Positions 13,273 through 25,436 of a DNA stretch of 60,000 nt are shown here, piece after piece. A program made the translations under genes and the position numbers. Where the stretch lies: contig NC_092672.1 in NCBI RefSeq assembly GCF_964355755.1, forward strand, positions 2,792,001 through 2,852,000, given 5' to 3'. The notes beneath the pieces were generated by a model. That model saw only the letters and a list, made by a program, of their open reading frames with translations. It did not search any database and was not told where the DNA came from. Within the stretch, counting starts at the first letter, position 1. Each line of letters opens with the position of its first letter. Source of the stretch: Antedon mediterranea (Eukaryota; Echinodermata; Crinoidea; Comatulida; Antedonidae).

Positions 13273-14434
13273 AAACAATGTGTCTATTTAATATTGCAAA
13301 TTACATCATGATTTACTTTACTATATACTATAGCTAGAATTAAGTAATCATCATGGTACAGTAGATAGATAGACATCAGCCACTAAACACTAAAAATTTC
13401 TTTCTATTCATTTGAATGGGTGTTAACAAAACTCATTGTGTGAAGTTAACCACTGTTGAGGTTTAATCAAAGAAACACATCTGTCATATTAGGGCAAAGT
13501 ATTTAATTTAATCATAATTTAGGGAATACCACTAAGGATATAGATACTGCTCCCCTTTCCTGTTGGGTGGGGCTCTTCCTTATATTAGGATGTTTGATCT
13601 AGTAGCTCAAATCGCAATAGGAAATGTTTCTCCCCATTATTTGTGTTTTAAAGAGGTCAGAACGTACACAATAAAACATTAGATTTCACGAAAAGATTTA
13701 TCAAGCTAATTTCTGGAATTAGCTTTATTTATACGTTATTTCAAATTTCTGTGCCAAGTAAATTTTATTCTGGCAATATTGGTTGGTGATGTTTCTGGCT
13801 GTTTAATATATCATGAGCATTAATCAGTACACAAAGATAATGCGCATTATTGGTGGTGAAGCAGAACTGTTCTTCTCACCTTGAGACATCTTAATTATTT
13901 CTTCCCCACCTGCTTCTAATAAAATCCACCTGTTATTTAAAGTAATCTCTAATGAGACCCTTGACTTGAATTCGGAAAGACTACCTTTACTTCCAACGAC
14001 AGAATGAGTGTAATCGGCATAGAAGATGCTTTACAGCTAGGGGACGCTAGAATATGTCTCGTAGGAATAATATTATAGTAAGGGGTGGTTGGGGATCGAG
14101 TTAGACTAATTATAATCAAGACCCACGAGTCGTCTCCTCTGCCTCATCTGAAGATTTAATATCAAAACTTGTAAGACTTTATCAACGTAGTGAACTAAGA
14201 GACATAGCACTACTTTTCACGGATCACATCTTCTTCACACACATCACTGTACACAGGGGATAATTTCCTCGTAAGAATTTACCAAAAAATTGTAAATCAC
14301 CTGAAAGCATGCTTAATTAATGCAACAACGCAAAATAATCTTTTGAAGGTGTTATTACTAATTTCCTAAATCCGGTGGTTAATATTATTTCAATTTTCAT
14401 GAATGCAAGTAAACATGATTTTCATTCTTTATAC
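13273..14434. other. no gene seen
   Basis: A+T-rich non-coding sequence. Slightly more balanced composition at 13.98-14.25 kb, but no frame longer than about 25 codons. Confidence 0.5.
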
Positions 14435-14928
14435 AGCTCTTTCTACACTATCAAACTTATGTGACAACAAAGTGTCATGTACCCAAATAATAGCTTATGG
14501 TATTTTTGTGAGGTAATTTCCCGATTGATCGTAATCAAAACGGTACTGGGTATGGTCTACTAGTTTTTCTGCTCCCAACCAGTACATCCATTTATAGAAG
14601 CTTTGATGAAGTAAGCCTACCTGGTGGTGGCCATAGAACGGTCCCGAGATAACGACTATACTTCGGCTTTAGTCAATAGAAGATTGAATAAATTGTTAGA
14701 TAGAGATAGAGTATACGATGTTATGATTATTATGTGTAGATATGTGATTTGTTCTTTTTATTCAAATGATGTTATGTATTTAATAAATTTGTTATATCAA
14801 TTAATTAAATTATCGTAGATTGCATATTATGCGATGAATATTATTTAAAAAATATGACAACATCATGTCCTTACATGGGCACATCACGTTTGTATGTCAC
14901 ATAAAGTTTGATAGTGTAGACAGAGCTT
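14435..14928. mobile_element. MITE (AAGCTCTGTCTACACTATC family) split by an insertion
   Basis: The left end AGCTCTTTCTACACTATCAA and the right end GTTTGATAGTGTAGACAGAG lie about 490 bases apart instead of the usual 110-200. The extra roughly 350 bases (about 14.50-14.86 kb) have no similarity to other copies, so something inserted into the MITE. Confidence 0.7.
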
Positions 14929-15260
14929 CTGTCTGCAGTAGGTTCTCTTTTGTACTGGGCAAAGGTGCACAGGTTCACCATGGAGGAATACAGGTAGTTT
15001 AGACTAAACTTATTCCTCCATTGGTTCAGCAAGCATATCGTTATGTTTGCTTAATTATTTTTTTAAAAAATGATAAATACAAATTATATGATGATTTCTT
15101 CTTCTTTCTTTTTATACTTTTTTTTTTAAAATGTTGTATTAAATTAGGATACTATATGAACCATGTACATATTCAATATAATTTTTGCTAACAATAACAT
15201 CAAAAGAGAAATCAAATTGAAAATGATGGACTTCGCTGCTTACCAAGAAAAATGTGATGG

Positions 15261-15341
15261 TTATTCCCGCTTGATGAGTTGTGATAAAGCTTCACGTAAT
15301 TGATTTATTTCTGCTTTCAAACCTGCATTCACTTCTCGTTC
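15261..15341 (-). CDS. candidate terminal exon, coiled-coil tail with stop
   Basis: The minus strand shows a pyrimidine-rich acceptor (TTTTTTTTTGTCTTTTAG), then 26 codons reading EREVNAGLKAEINQLREALS and QLIKRE, then TAA. A short amphipathic coiled coil with Leu/Ile at heptad-like spacing. It begins in phase 0, as the 21173-21239 exon requires, so the combined tail would read VELTK-EREVN. With the large exon this makes a protein of about 810 residues. Codon content is clearly protein-like; assignment to the zinc-finger gene is inferred. Confidence 0.5.
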   Translation of the reverse strand, partial: EREVNAGLKAEINQLREALSQLIKRE

Positions 15342-15460
15342 CTAAAAGACAAAAAAAAAGAGAGATAATATTTTAGTTCTTTTTTATGGGTAAAAGTTGA
15401 AGACAATGTTTACCAGAAGATTTTATATTTAAAAGACAGAAAAGTGTATTATATATAATA

Positions 15461-15617
15461 TTGCCGAGTGTTGCCTGAATGCTCTGTTAATTTTTCTGGC
15501 TGTTTTACTTTATCGTTTTGATTTAGTTTTTGCTTATTTTATTTTGAATCTCCATTGAGATCCAGCAACTGATACCCACAGCATTGTCATTTTTACAGTG
15601 ATTTGCCTTTGGACTTA
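15461..15617 (-). mobile_element. copy of the 48-bp-module repeat family
   Basis: Reading the minus strand: CCAAAGGCAAA, then one module (AAAAATGACAATGCTGTGGG to TCAATGGAGAT), then ATCAAAACGATAAAGTAAAA, then CAGCCAGAAAAATTAACAGA, then GGCAACACT. The same order of parts as at 21.9 kb, with a single module. Confidence 0.7.
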
Positions 15618-18600
15618 ACTAATTTTATACAATATGTATCTGAAACTATAAATATATGGATTAGACTTTTTTAAAGAATGGAAATTAATAAATTTGTTTA
15701 ATTCTTCCCAATCTTGGTGAGACTGCCTTACAATATGTGGTGTACTTTATTCTTTTTAAAAATAAAAATGCAAAATGCAAATTATTATAAAAAAAAATGT
15801 ATTGAATGAAGAAATAAAAAAAACACAGATTATATCAATCCTGAAAAGGAAACACACAAGGAACTGGAATAAAAAAAACTGCAAAACAATACTAGTTTCT
15901 TGGTTTCATAAAATTAAAGGTTTCTTTACGAGCTGTTTTTATGCATGGTCCTTACAGTAAATGTAGAAAATGCTTAATATTCAAAAGAAATCAAAAACTT
16001 TTAACAAACAAATGACAACAAACTTCATTCAATAAATGTTTAAATTCACAATAAATCCAGTATTTGTTTCAAATGAATTGGAAGCTTTTGGACTTCCTGG
16101 ACAAGAAAGGCTAGATCATTTATTAGAATTCTATATTGTTTCCTTAGTTAAAGAAAACAATGAACAGAATACGGTTTATCAGGAACACCACATGTCACGA
16201 AAGGTGATTGACATTTCATATATCCCCTTCACAAGTTCTGTAATGTGAGGGTATTTACGAATTTTAGAAGCTGATAAATTCTCTAACTCCCTTGTTAATA
16301 TTAGTAAGTTTTAATTTAATTTTTAATAACCTGACCAAAGGTGATTCAGTTCTACAGTTGAGTTGAGTACGCTATGAATAAGAAAGGAGAATGATTGTAT
16401 CCTTTTTATTTCCAGTATAGCAATTATGTTATTTTCATGCTAGAACCAATCCTACACAAGGCTCCTTCCTATCTGTGCCTGTATTAAAATACCATACCCT
16501 TGTTCCTTTATACTCATTAAACAAATCTTATAATAAAAGTTGTATTATATAGTGTGGTAAGTATTTAAATGCCTGGGGATTGGGCAGATACTAAAAATCA
16601 TCTCTTTTGTGGCCGCCATTAAAATCTTATTATTTAAAACGAAGGACACATATCCAAAAACAGTTCTCATGTAACATTAAATGATTCGGTAGTCGAGATT
16701 TCATTGTTCTATAAACATATCCTGTTGGAAATCTATGGAGATTTTCATGGTCGTCTGATGGGGAGCCTAAGGAGGCGGCTTAGCAAGGGTTTGAAGCAAA
16801 AAAGCTGTTCATTCAAAGCTTAAACAAAGATTAATGGCAGGCCTACAAGGGCCAATCAAATTCACTTAATTACACGGTCATACAGTAACATTAAAAATCA
16901 CATAATATAAAACAGATTATTTTAATTATTAAATGTAATATACTTTAATTCAATGAAGAACAATTAGATTGTAAACGGCAAAAAGTTCATTTGGAAAATT
17001 TATAAATTAGGATTTATATCATTTTCATTAGAAACGAAGAAATTCACAAACTATCCATTGGATTATGCTATTTTCCAATGGTCATTTTTGTTTATCTTGT
17101 CATCGGACTGATTTCCAACCCTCTTTTTAAAATGGTTTAACCCAAAAGAAACTATTCTGAGAAATTCTGTATCATATTTCATCGATAATGAGAAATATGA
17201 AATTTTAATGCCATACCATCAATAGTGAAATTATATATCATGATCTTTCAACAAATTATCTGAATAATAGGTGTTGAAATAGTAATCATATTGACTTCCC
17301 CTTTTTTAGAATGGTATAGTCCAATCAAGCAATCCCCCAACAGTGTTGAAGTCCCCAATTGACCAGGTAAAATGACCATGCATTACTAACAGGATGGAAT
17401 CAACCTTGAGGCATACAATTAAATCTAGGCCTGGACAAAGGATACTCTATGGTGTAAACTTTTACAGATATACTTAATATGCCCAGTGGGCAGCTGGCTC
17501 TAATGTAAAAGGTCATTTTGACCACATGCATTGGCCTAATTCCTGTTTAATTTTCAACAGCACATCCCCCTCCAAGCTCATCCATATTGTTTGTAGTAAT
17601 TTCCAATCCATATGGTATTTTAACAGACTTGGTTAGTGTTTATACCAACAAGAATGGTTAAGCTCAAAGTAGACATAATGGTATGTTCAAATTTCATGAA
17701 TAAAGGATCTCAAATTACTTACTAACTTAGATTATTATGGATGTAAAATGTACAATTATCCTCAGGGTTCAAAGTATAATAATATACCACAAATAACATG
17801 ATTAAATTTCATAAGAATAATTCCTTAGTTAATGTGCGCTTTTTGTTAACTCCCTTCTTATGAACCCCCTCTTCCCCTTCCCCTTTTTATTAATGGAAAC
17901 CAGGTCATGCTTGTGAACTTTAGTTGTGTATATTTCATTTTCAATGTGTTATTAATACCTAAGGGCTTTGGCATTACACCAAAGAAGGAGGGTCTATTGG
18001 ACTTTCTAGTGATACTGGTTAGAATGAAGTAGCCTTTAACTTCTCAGGGTTCTATCTAGGCAAGTTTCAGGTTTGGGTTCTAGGGAAAGGACAGAGTGGT
18101 CTTCTGTGATAGGCAATGAGAACAGCTAGAAATTGTTAAGATCTTTATAAATCACAGTAAACAATAGAAAGTTTAGACCTGTCTTTGTTCTCTCTAATGA
18201 ATGTTGAACACAAATAAGTTGTAAAGTTACTAGAGTAGTAGAAAGATATTACAGTATAAGGACTGGTGTTTTCCATATTAAATACAAAGTTATTTAATTT
18301 ATCTATTTGAAGAAAACTCAATAATATCTTAAAAGTAACAGAATTCTAAAATGGTTTTAAATGCTTTGATTTTACGAATACTTTTCTTCTCTGTTTTCTG
18401 CATTTGATAACCAACCAATTTAATAAAAGAAGTCCCTGAATACAATGAACAAAAATAGAAAAACTTCCTCAAACGCCCATAGTATAGTGATTGTATTGTT
18501 CTTGTACGTGATTCTAAGAAACTTTTGTTTCATTTTTGGTACTAACATTCTTATTGACATCCTGAATAACAAAGCACAGTACTATATCATTAGATATCCT

Positions 18601-18957
18601 ATCCTTTATTGTGTGGTATACAGCTATACAGGGTAAGATCCCTAAAGGCTTTAAAGTTATTATAAGAAATTTAAATTTTAACAAAATACTGTTATTATGA
18701 ACAGAAAAAATGACAGTATTCCACAGAAACACAACACAGTAAATCAAGTGCAAATTTTAAGATGTTTTCTCTCTTTGATATTTGACAGATTGATGGCATA
18801 AATTGATGTATGTTATTATAGTAAGCATATCAACATTGACAAAAAGGTCTACCTATAAATAACAGGCTGAGATGAGCAAAACTATAGGCAATTATTAATT
18901 AAAGACTGCAACCATAAAATCATGTCAAAAATGGATCACATTAGTAAGGACCTTAAG

Positions 18958-19046
18958 CATGACAAAAAAAGTGTGATATGTCCAAACATGGTAGTTATAT
19001 GACATCATTTTTGTCACATAAAATTTGATAGTGTTAGACAGAGCTT
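18958..19046. mobile_element. MITE fragment (AAGCTCTGTCTACACTATC family)
   Basis: Keeps the interior GTGTGATATGTCCAAACATG and the right end TTTGATAGTGTTAGACAGAG; the left inverted end is missing. Confidence 0.7.
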
Positions 19047-20622
19047 TATGCTGGTTTCTAGTATCTCCTCAGGAACTACTACATTATACTCAAATCTTAT
19101 CAATTTTTTATTGTTTCCTATCTATTCTTAAACCAATGGGGCCAACTTTCTAAAGGATATTGCCCTTCTGCCCGACTCAATTTGTACTTCCACCCGACCA
19201 AGAATGATTCAAACTTTTTATATAGCTAAACATAAAATATTATTAAGTCAAAATCAAAACATCGTTCATAATTTAATTTTCGCTGTCAAAAGAGGAAAAC
19301 GCACACCTGGATCCACCCCTAGTTCTACCCACTGGATCTACCCCTGACCTATAATTATAAATATATATTTCTATATTTAAATTAATTTAGTGTATATTAA
19401 CCCACAAGACATCAAACTTGTCACTAGTTTCAGTATTGTGCTTTATGGATATAAATTTTATTCAAATTTTTTAAATAAAAACTGTATTATACTATAGTAA
19501 ATTTGTTTATTGGAAGATGTTAGAGTATTTTAGTTCGTTTAAAGACAGTTTCTAATTATCGTATGACTTTGTAATTAAAAGTGTCCTAAAATCTAGACTA
19601 GAATAGCACTAAGCCAAAATCTGTTCCTCTATCTCCTCCTAAAACGCAAGTTCGATACTAACGCCGTTTGTACCTGCTAGATATGTATTATAGTCATTAT
19701 TATACCATGATTAAGATGACAATATTTGTGAAAGAGTCACATGAATGCGACACATTTTTAGAGATGAACTTATGATCAGTTCCCTAGATTAAAAGGCCTG
19801 AGCCTATCAGAGGTTTTATTATTTGTGACACTCGCAATTATCTCTTGATTTCACTTCGACAATACAACGCACAGTAACAATGCAACATTCACATGAAAAT
19901 GTCGTGTCGTGAAAGTGTCACAAAGATCTCCAAATCAGCCTCAATGCAAGCCTCTACGGGAAAAAACGCAATTTTCTACAACTCGACGACAGTTAAAAAT
20001 AAATTTAATTGAATAAGTTGAATAAACAAATACTATGTATGTAGATGAATGAATTTGCCTGCATCATGAATATGAATCTGTTACATATTAAAAATTAGAA
20101 CTGACTGGGATGTCCCTGAGGTGGTTTAATGCATCTTTTGAATTAGTAACTCTCGGCAGACGGACACAGAATGTAGGTCCCCTAGTCAACCTTTTACTCT
20201 TTCTGTTTGCAGGTAATATTCATCAGTTAACTTGTAATTTGAGTTTCGTATTACCCCCACCTGCTGTATATTAATATGCAAGGCATGTGAGCAGACATAG
20301 CTGAGGATTAGCCTATCACATCATGCAAATATATCAATTTGAAGTGGGTGGGGGCAGGCTTGAATCTAAACAGCACGAACTAACATACTTAATTTAAAGT
20401 TAACGCTTTATTATAGTGCAAAATAAATGAAACATGTAGTTTATCATTTTTTAATGATGATGCAGAGAAGTTCCAAAAATGTCATAAAATCACATTAAAA
20501 TGTATGAAAAAGGTGGGGAGTGATTAGGTGTTTAGCTGTTCTAGCTTAACTAGAATTATAAGTTTATTTAACCAGTACAGAAATAACTTTAAATTGAATG
20601 GTTTGTTATTAGAGGAAGACCT

Positions 20623-21132
20623 GGGGCGGTCTATAAACGGTCTTAGCCGGCTATAATTCTTGACGTAGCAAGTAGTCTTATATTATAGACCATTGCTATA
20701 CCGCGGTCTAACCTGTAAGCGGTCTTTAAAATTAAAGCCTACTCGAAGGAGTCTTAAAACTGTCTTAAACCTCTCTTTTTGTTGCTTTTACATATTATTT
20801 ATCGTCAAAGACAACCAATTAAACAAGTTTTAAGTGTTAAATCAAATAATATCGTTGATTTTATTCTTATATAGGCCTAGAATAAATTTTCTTGTGTAGA
20901 AATGTACGTACTGTTATGATTGTGAATTGAACAAGCGTGACGAACATTACCTTATTTGGTATTCTACGCGCAAAGTACGCCCTCAATTTGTTACTTTACG
21001 CGGTCTTATCTAAGACTGTTTTATAGCACTGGTCTAACAGGGGTGGCTTTAGTAAGATTGCTATCTGATAAAGCCGGCTTTAATCGCGGAGTTAAGACTA
21101 TCAGTTAAGACTGTTTTATAGCAATCCGCCCC
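20623..21132. mobile_element. 0.5-kb inverted-repeat element, GGGGCGG ends
   Basis: The left GGGGCGGTCTATAAACGGTC and the reverse complement of the right end GACTGTTTTATAGCAATCCG continuing CCCC align with a few mismatches and a small gap. Internal copies of AGACTGTTTTATAGCA and GGTCTAAC recur. No coding content. It ends only about 40 bases from the donor side of the 21173-21239 exon. Confidence 0.65.
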
Positions 21133-21172
21133 TAATGTAAAGCTTCAATATATTTCAATAGTTTATTTTTAC

Positions 21173-21239
21173 CTTAGTTAGCTCTACCATAATGATATCA
21201 CAGTGCCTACATGTTGGACGAATAGTTGGATCCTTTGCG
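21173..21239 (-). CDS. candidate downstream exon of the zinc-finger gene, CxxC segment
   Basis: The minus strand shows TTTATCTTTCAG, a 67-base open segment, then AACTAAG|GTAAAA. It starts with one base then reads AKDPTIRPTCRHCDIIMVEL and TK, ending in phase 0. The large zinc-finger exon, if spliced at CAGAG|GTGAGC, ends with two bases, so the join is in phase and gives Ser then AKDP. CRHC is a possible zinc-binding pair. Phase, strand and order fit; the link itself is inference. It could belong to another minus-strand gene. Confidence 0.5.
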
Positions 21240-21910
21240 CTGAAAGATAAAATAAACATAAATTAATTAATTTATAAATTTTTTATGAATTACGTGACGT
21301 GAAAGTCGACCTTCACGACTTAGACGACTTCACTTACAAGAAGGAAGGACCATAAATTCAAAATGAATGAATCCATCCCATTATATTACACAAGTTTATA
21401 ATGAAGGCATACTCTAATTAAAGACTATCTTTTTTTCGGTTTCCCTCTATATGCAGAAAAAATAGTCTAATTATCTGCATAAAAAATGGGTGGTGCTGTA
21501 TGTCAAACGCACCACTTTCAGTATTGCAACTACGGTATTCTCTATTCTAAACTACTGCTGTTCTGGTCTAGACAAAGTCTAGTAATTCAAAAGAATACAA
21601 TTTTCGTGGAAAAAGTAATTGTGATTTGTGATTTTAGTTTAGTTGTGATATTAGTATAGTTTTGAGAAAACAAAAAAAAGCATAAAATAATTTTAATACC
21701 AACAAATGTAATTAAAATTGTCTTTTTAAAATGGTTTTAAAAAGGCCAAAAACTAGTTCTAATCAACATTATTTATATATCTACACTTAAGAGGCATTAT
21801 ACTAAATAGAGTACTATACACTGGAAATGCATTGGTCTTTAAAACTATATTACACGTATATTACTCTAATGTAACCATGAATAAAAATCATAATCAAACA
21901 ACTGTAATAT

Positions 21911-22372
21911 AAATCCAAAGGCAAAATGCTGAAAAAAATGACAATGCTGTGGGTATCAGTGGCTGGATCTCAATGGAGATACAAAATGACAATGCTGTGG
22001 GTATCAGTGGCTGGATCTCAATGGAGATACAAAATGACAATGCTGTGGGTATCAGTGGCTGGATCTCAATGGAGATACAAAATGACAATGCTGTGGGTAT
22101 CAGTGGCTGGATCTCATTGGAGATACAAAATGACAATGCTGTGGGTATCAGTGGCTGGATCTCAATGGAGATACAAAATGACAATGCTGTGGGTATCAGT
22201 GGCTGGATCTCAATGGAGATACAAAATGACAATGCTGTGTGTATCAGTGGCTGGATCTCATTGGAGATACAAAATGACAATGCTGTGGGTATCGGTGGCT
22301 GGATCTCAAAAAAGTAAAACAGCCAGAAAAGTTAGCAGAGCTTTCGGGCAACACTAGCCCTTCATCAGTGCA
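21911..22372 (+). mobile_element. module-family element whose 48-bp unit has expanded to eight copies
   Basis: Flank CCAAAGGCAAAATGCTG, then eight units of 48 bases starting at 21938 (ATGACAATGCTGTGGGTATC and on), the last one truncated, then AAAACAGCCAGAAAAGTTAG, then CAGAGCTTTCGGGCAACACT and AGCCCTTCATCAGTG. Because 48 is a multiple of three, long but meaningless frames stay open on both strands. Confidence 0.8.
21938..22309 (+). repeat. 48-bp minisatellite, eight units
   Basis: Unit starts at 21938, 21986, 22034, 22082, 22130, 22178, 22226 and 22274. Only a handful of substitutions between units (for example CTCAATGG versus CTCATTGG), so the array is young. Confidence 0.95.
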
Positions 22373-22538
22373 TACTGTAATATATTTATTCTACATTATG
22401 CAAAAGCTTTAGAAAGATAAATGAACACTACTGTATTTTTCCATTTCATATCGCCAACAAAACTCACTCGCTGACACCCAGAGTTTGTTAATGATACGAC
22501 AGAGGTATAATACAAAATGATTAAAAAAATACTACTAC

Positions 22539-22565
22539 ACTAGTTTGATAGTGTAGACAGAGCTT
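22539..22565. mobile_element. MITE terminal fragment
   Basis: Only the right inverted end, ACTAGTTTGATAGTGTAGAC followed by AGAGCTT, remains. Confidence 0.65.
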
Positions 22566-24373
22566 CAAAGGCCTATTTGAATGTTAAGAGACCTTTAATA
22601 ACATTAGTAAGCTTCAATATTTTCCAACATAAAATGTTAATACTGTGCGATTACTTTACAATTCACTTGCAGAGCCCATGAATACAATAATAGGCAACAG
22701 TAAATGACCACCAATGATTAAAATTACATTAAAGATATCTTAAAGGTGTTTTTCTGTCCATTTCACAGGTCAGTGTAGCGATAACATTAAACTTTAAAAC
22801 ATTTTTAAAACAAAATTTTAATTGCATTTGTTGATATTAAAAGCGATTCAAAAATTCAGATCCTCTGACATTTTTATTTTAATCTAATTTTCGTTTTCTT
22901 TAAAATTTTTTAGCATATCTCAGATAGGATTTAGTAACTAGCACACAACCCCATATTTACACAAAATTCTCAATTTAAAAATATACTATTAAAGCATAAT
23001 AATATCGCTTGAAAACCGTGACGATGAAGGTTACCATACGAAAAAGCAATAAACTTAAATTGACGACCAATTAAGTTAAAGCGATCGGATAATTCAATTT
23101 GGAAAATCATTTTATGTGCGTTAAATTTTTCATAATTTTGCTTGCAAAAACAAGTACAAAATTTTCATTCGTTAAAATATCTTTGTTAATTTTGTATTTT
23201 TATAGTTTATTTTGTATTTTCCGTTTGTTTTGTTTGAGGGTCCCTAATGATCAGCTTATGCTGGATGAATCACCCTCATAAAATATTGTTGAAATAAAAA
23301 ATAAAATTGTGAAATTTTGTTGTTTAATACTACAATGCCGCACTATGTTTATTAATACAATGTCGTACAGTACACTATTATTATAATAGCCTTTGTTTAA
23401 TGATTTCCCCTTACACATTGGTTCTGTCCTACATATGCACAATAACAAACATACAGAAGATTGGAAGGTCGCACAGAATTTCTTTCATTCTTGGATGGAA
23501 TAAAAGATTGGAAATTGTTGAATAGAGTCTGTCTACAATTTAATGTATTTTTATTGTTAAAAGTGAGCTCCCTGGCTTTCTGATCTTTTAAATTTCAATC
23601 CCAGTATGTATGTGGGCACAAATTATACCATTATTTCCTCCATGACATTTACACAAAAAATATTTGCTAAATCTGAAAAAATAGAGATTCCTTTTTAAAA
23701 CTAAACAGATAAAAGCTTACCCCCCCCCCCCCTTAAAACTAAATTTTAGGTATTTTACATATAAATATGGGGATAAACTCATTTTATTATAGTAGAGTTG
23801 TACAGTACTGGAGGGAAACCTCAAAATGTTATTACTTTCTGGGTGTTGCCTCTTAATTATTTATATTTAAATTGTTATTTTGTTTACTTTGAAATGATAA
23901 GAAATAAATGTTATTATGAATGAAGGGTGAAAACCAAATAAAATTACATATGATAATATATTTCGTTATTAATTTTAATCAGATGCTCATACTTTAATTG
24001 TAATTAATATTATTAGGCTTGAAATTTCCATTGAGAAACAGCCTAGCCTGTGATAATTCCGGTAAATTTCACTTTACAGATGACCTGGTTCTACAGAATA
24101 AGAAAGCTTAAGGCTTATTTGCATAATTAATTATGCATCACATCATCTGGTGTTTAAGCCCAGCTAAATTAGCTATATTTTATACACTTAAATATAATCA
24201 TTATACAGTAGTGAACAAAGACAGCTATATTAGGCTTTTTGTTGTATGCTGTGAAAAATATTGATTATGTAAATAAACGTGTGGACGTTATTTATAGGAA
24301 TAACAGATATTTTTAGTATAGAAATGATATGAGACTTTATCAGTGCGTTTAGTAGAGTGATTCAGAAATGTTG

Positions 24374-24636
24374 TTAACATACAAGTTTCAAGGCAAAATT
24401 GCGCTTGTAATACATGCAATTACAAGCTATCTGTGGAATAAATTGGAAGTGAGTAGCATCTGTAATTTCGAATGTCGTCAACATAATTTGTCTTGCTTCA
24501 TCGTAAAGGGCAGCTGATCCTAGAACTAGGCTGCTGGAGGAAGGGTCAAAATGCCATACAGCTAGCGACGACACCTTCTCCGATGACCCGACCCAGTTCT
24601 GGCAATGCGATCCCCACAGATTGAAAACTTGATCTG
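24374..24636 (-). CDS. unassigned exon candidate, protein-like open segment
   Basis: After a minus-strand acceptor (CTGTCTTTATACAG) the frame is open for about 87 codons to TAA at 24374. It reads VFNLWGSHCQNWVGSSEKVS, then LAVWHFDPSSSSLVLGSAAL, then YDEARQIMLTTFEITDATHF. The section from 24430 to 24636 is more G+C-rich than its surroundings and looks protein-like. Possible donors (GTATTA near 24416, GTATGT near 24381) are weak. Its entry phase (two bases) does not fit the large zinc-finger exon directly. It could be an exon of another or an alternative transcript, or a decayed transposon fragment. Family not recognised. Confidence 0.3.
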
Positions 24637-25286
24637 CTGTATAAAGACAGTTGTAATTTCACGCCGCTATGACTGGCTGATACAAACAAAACCTATTGCG
24701 TATTTTCACTGGCTTGACACAGATATCGTCATACCTTGTGTCTATGATTATAAATAATGTCTTGTACTATAAATGAGTGTATACTTAAACATCCATACAA
24801 CATTCATTTCTGTATACTGTACCTAATTATTTTTTCTTGGAGTCAACAGAGAATCATTATTATAACTTCAGTTGTTTCATGTAGTTACAAATCGGTTTGG
24901 ATTATTTTAAGCATGTTTATAATAAATAATCTGTTTTACATGCATCATACTTAAGTATAAGTGCTGTACTTAAAGCCCCATGAATGTCAACTTGTATATA
25001 ATTTAAAATATGTAATTTAAATATATTATAAATAAGTTAATAGTTCACTAAGATTTCACCAATATTATACTAATTTATATTATACTTGTCTTTTTACCAC
25101 TCTGCGACATAAATATGTGATATCTAAAGATACCAGAGAATTACTACAGTATACATGATCGTGGTCGTTAAAAAAATCAAGTCTAAAAAACCATGTGTTT
25201 AAAAATAAATATTATAATTTTGTTGAAAATTAGTATACAGTAGGAAGATTATGCAAACAAATTTAACTATTCTTTTATCATTTCTA

Positions 25287-25436
25287 AAGCCTTGTCTACA
25301 CTATCAAACCTGTGTCACTGTCAAAAAAATGTAATGTGTCCATATATAGTAGTGCTATGCTTAAATATGGTAGTGATATGTCATCATCCTGTCCATATAT
25401 GGGCACATCACATTTTGTTGTCACATAAAGTTTGAT
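25287..25436. mobile_element. MITE (AAGCTCTGTCTACACTATC family), right end truncated
   Basis: The left end AAGCCTTGTCTACACTATCA and the interior CATATATGGGCACATCACAT are intact. The right end stops at CATAAAGTTTGAT. Confidence 0.75.

Larger units (their letters stand above)
15342..21172. other. proposed intron of the zinc-finger gene; otherwise no gene seen
   Basis: If the exon chain is right this is an intron of about 5.8 kb on the minus strand. It holds a module-family copy (15.5 kb), a MITE fragment (18.96 kb) and a Harbinger-like element (20.6 kb). No further exon is convincing. Confidence 0.4.
21240..24373. other. proposed intron sequence with a minisatellite
   Basis: A+T-rich; holds the 48-bp minisatellite (21.9 kb), a MITE end (22.54 kb) and a C13-14 homopolymer near 23721. 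No exon is supported. Confidence 0.45.

Noticed and set aside
13992-14090. Short plus-strand frame MSVIGIEDALQLGDARICLV
   Set aside because: Only about 25 codons, with no supporting context; compatible with chance.
16036-16248. Seventy-codon frame containing NELEAFGLPGQERLDHLL
   Set aside because: Somewhat protein-like, but no splice sites, promoter or recognisable family, and it runs against the proposed minus-strand intron; most likely chance.
21894-22357. Three overlapping repetitive frames of 120-143 codons
   Set aside because: They are the 48-bp minisatellite read in different frames, kept open because 48 is divisible by three; no start context, splice sites or non-repeat coding part.
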